DNA of 64,000 bases from Stichopus chloronotus (Eukaryota > Echinodermata > Holothuroidea > Aspidochirotida > Stichopodidae): positions 9,608,979-9,672,978 of the forward strand of contig CM037843.1 of assembly GCA_021234535.1 (NCBI GenBank), read 5' to 3'. Shown here piece after piece: positions 63,514 to 64,000 of the stretch. How positions within the stretch are numbered: the first letter of the stretch is position 1; each line of letters opens with the position of its first letter. The notes below the pieces were generated by a model. It worked only from the letters and a program-made list of their open reading frames with translations. It searched no databases and was not told the origin of the DNA. The translations under genes were made by a program, and so were the position numbers.

Positions 63514-64000
63514 GTAAATTCCAATTAACCCAAAGATCTGTTTTGCATGCTGTCATTATGTGCACATAATTGCAAAGTGACTTAAGGCAGAAGCAAAGTG
63601 GTTCCTTTGAGTCTAATGTGAATTCTATGGATGCCAAAGATGAAACCAATTTGTCCTTGATATGAAGTATGTCAGTGCAGTTATGATAATGATTAAAGTG
63701 TGCTTGTTGTCACAAACAAACTCTGGAAATCCTAGTACTCTCTGATTCAATCATGACTGTAACATTGGTACAAATCCTTTGTGATTTGCTTAGTTTTTTG
63801 TGAAAGTTTGAAAAACCTTGACAAATGGACCAAATTAAATGCAGCATACCAGCACTATATATATGTTCATATGTTTCTCATAATTTTGTCCGTCATGGGA
63901 CAATCCAAGTCCCCTGGTTTTACTCAAAAACAAGGGAAATTGAAAAACCCACTCAAGTTTAATATGCTTTCTTGACTGCACGATCCTGTACATAGTGCTT
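63514..64000 (+). other. JKAMP intron 4, incomplete
   Basis: Follows the GTAAAT donor after NPRG. The next expected JKAMP exon was not seen before the window ends. Confidence 0.7.

Overview
The window is animal nuclear DNA: small exons with consensus splice sites, long AT-rich introns, microsatellites and many kinds of dispersed repeat. The three recognisable genes are conserved metazoan genes, and the repeat style (TGACCTTTGACC-type tandem units, CAGA arrays, frequent TACTGTACAGTA-like palindromes) suggests a marine invertebrate deuterostome, perhaps an echinoderm. That placement is inference and was not tested.

Layout. (1) Positions 1 to about 30.3 kb, minus strand: the intron-binding spliceosomal helicase AQR (Aquarius). 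A 5' UTR exon lies near 30.1 kb, the start codon is at 27252, and 33 coding exons give 1195 residues with unbroken phase. The last ~300 residues lie beyond the left edge. (2) 30.4-43.2 kb: a ~12.8 kb inverted duplication (arms of ~6.4 and ~5.6 kb around a ~0.77 kb spacer), bordered on both sides by the same 9-bp word, TTGAGAAGT. Each arm holds one copy of a two-exon orphan gene, and both copies point outward from the centre. The right copy is open (939 codons, proline-rich repeats, C-terminal membrane anchor). The left copy has two in-frame stops. (3) 44.3-53.9 kb, plus strand: complete Qb-SNARE gene VTI1B (7 coding exons, 230 residues). (4) 57.5-57.7 kb: scrap of a non-LTR retrotransposon. 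(5) 58.5 kb to the right edge, plus strand: the first four coding exons of JKAMP, an ER membrane protein.

The three conserved genes serve unrelated housekeeping roles (splicing, vesicle fusion, ER proteostasis) and form no pathway. The most unusual object is the 30.4-43.2 kb structure. It looks like a giant foldback-type insertion between the 5' ends of AQR and VTI1B, carrying a gene family I do not recognise. Its product has a C-terminal hydrophobic anchor and a motif resembling a protein phosphatase 1 docking site. The arms have diverged through substitutions and separate insertions and deletions, including a 998-bp DNA transposon in the left arm only.

Exon boundaries were set by eye from splice consensus, reading phase and remembered family sequences. 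No alignment or search was run.
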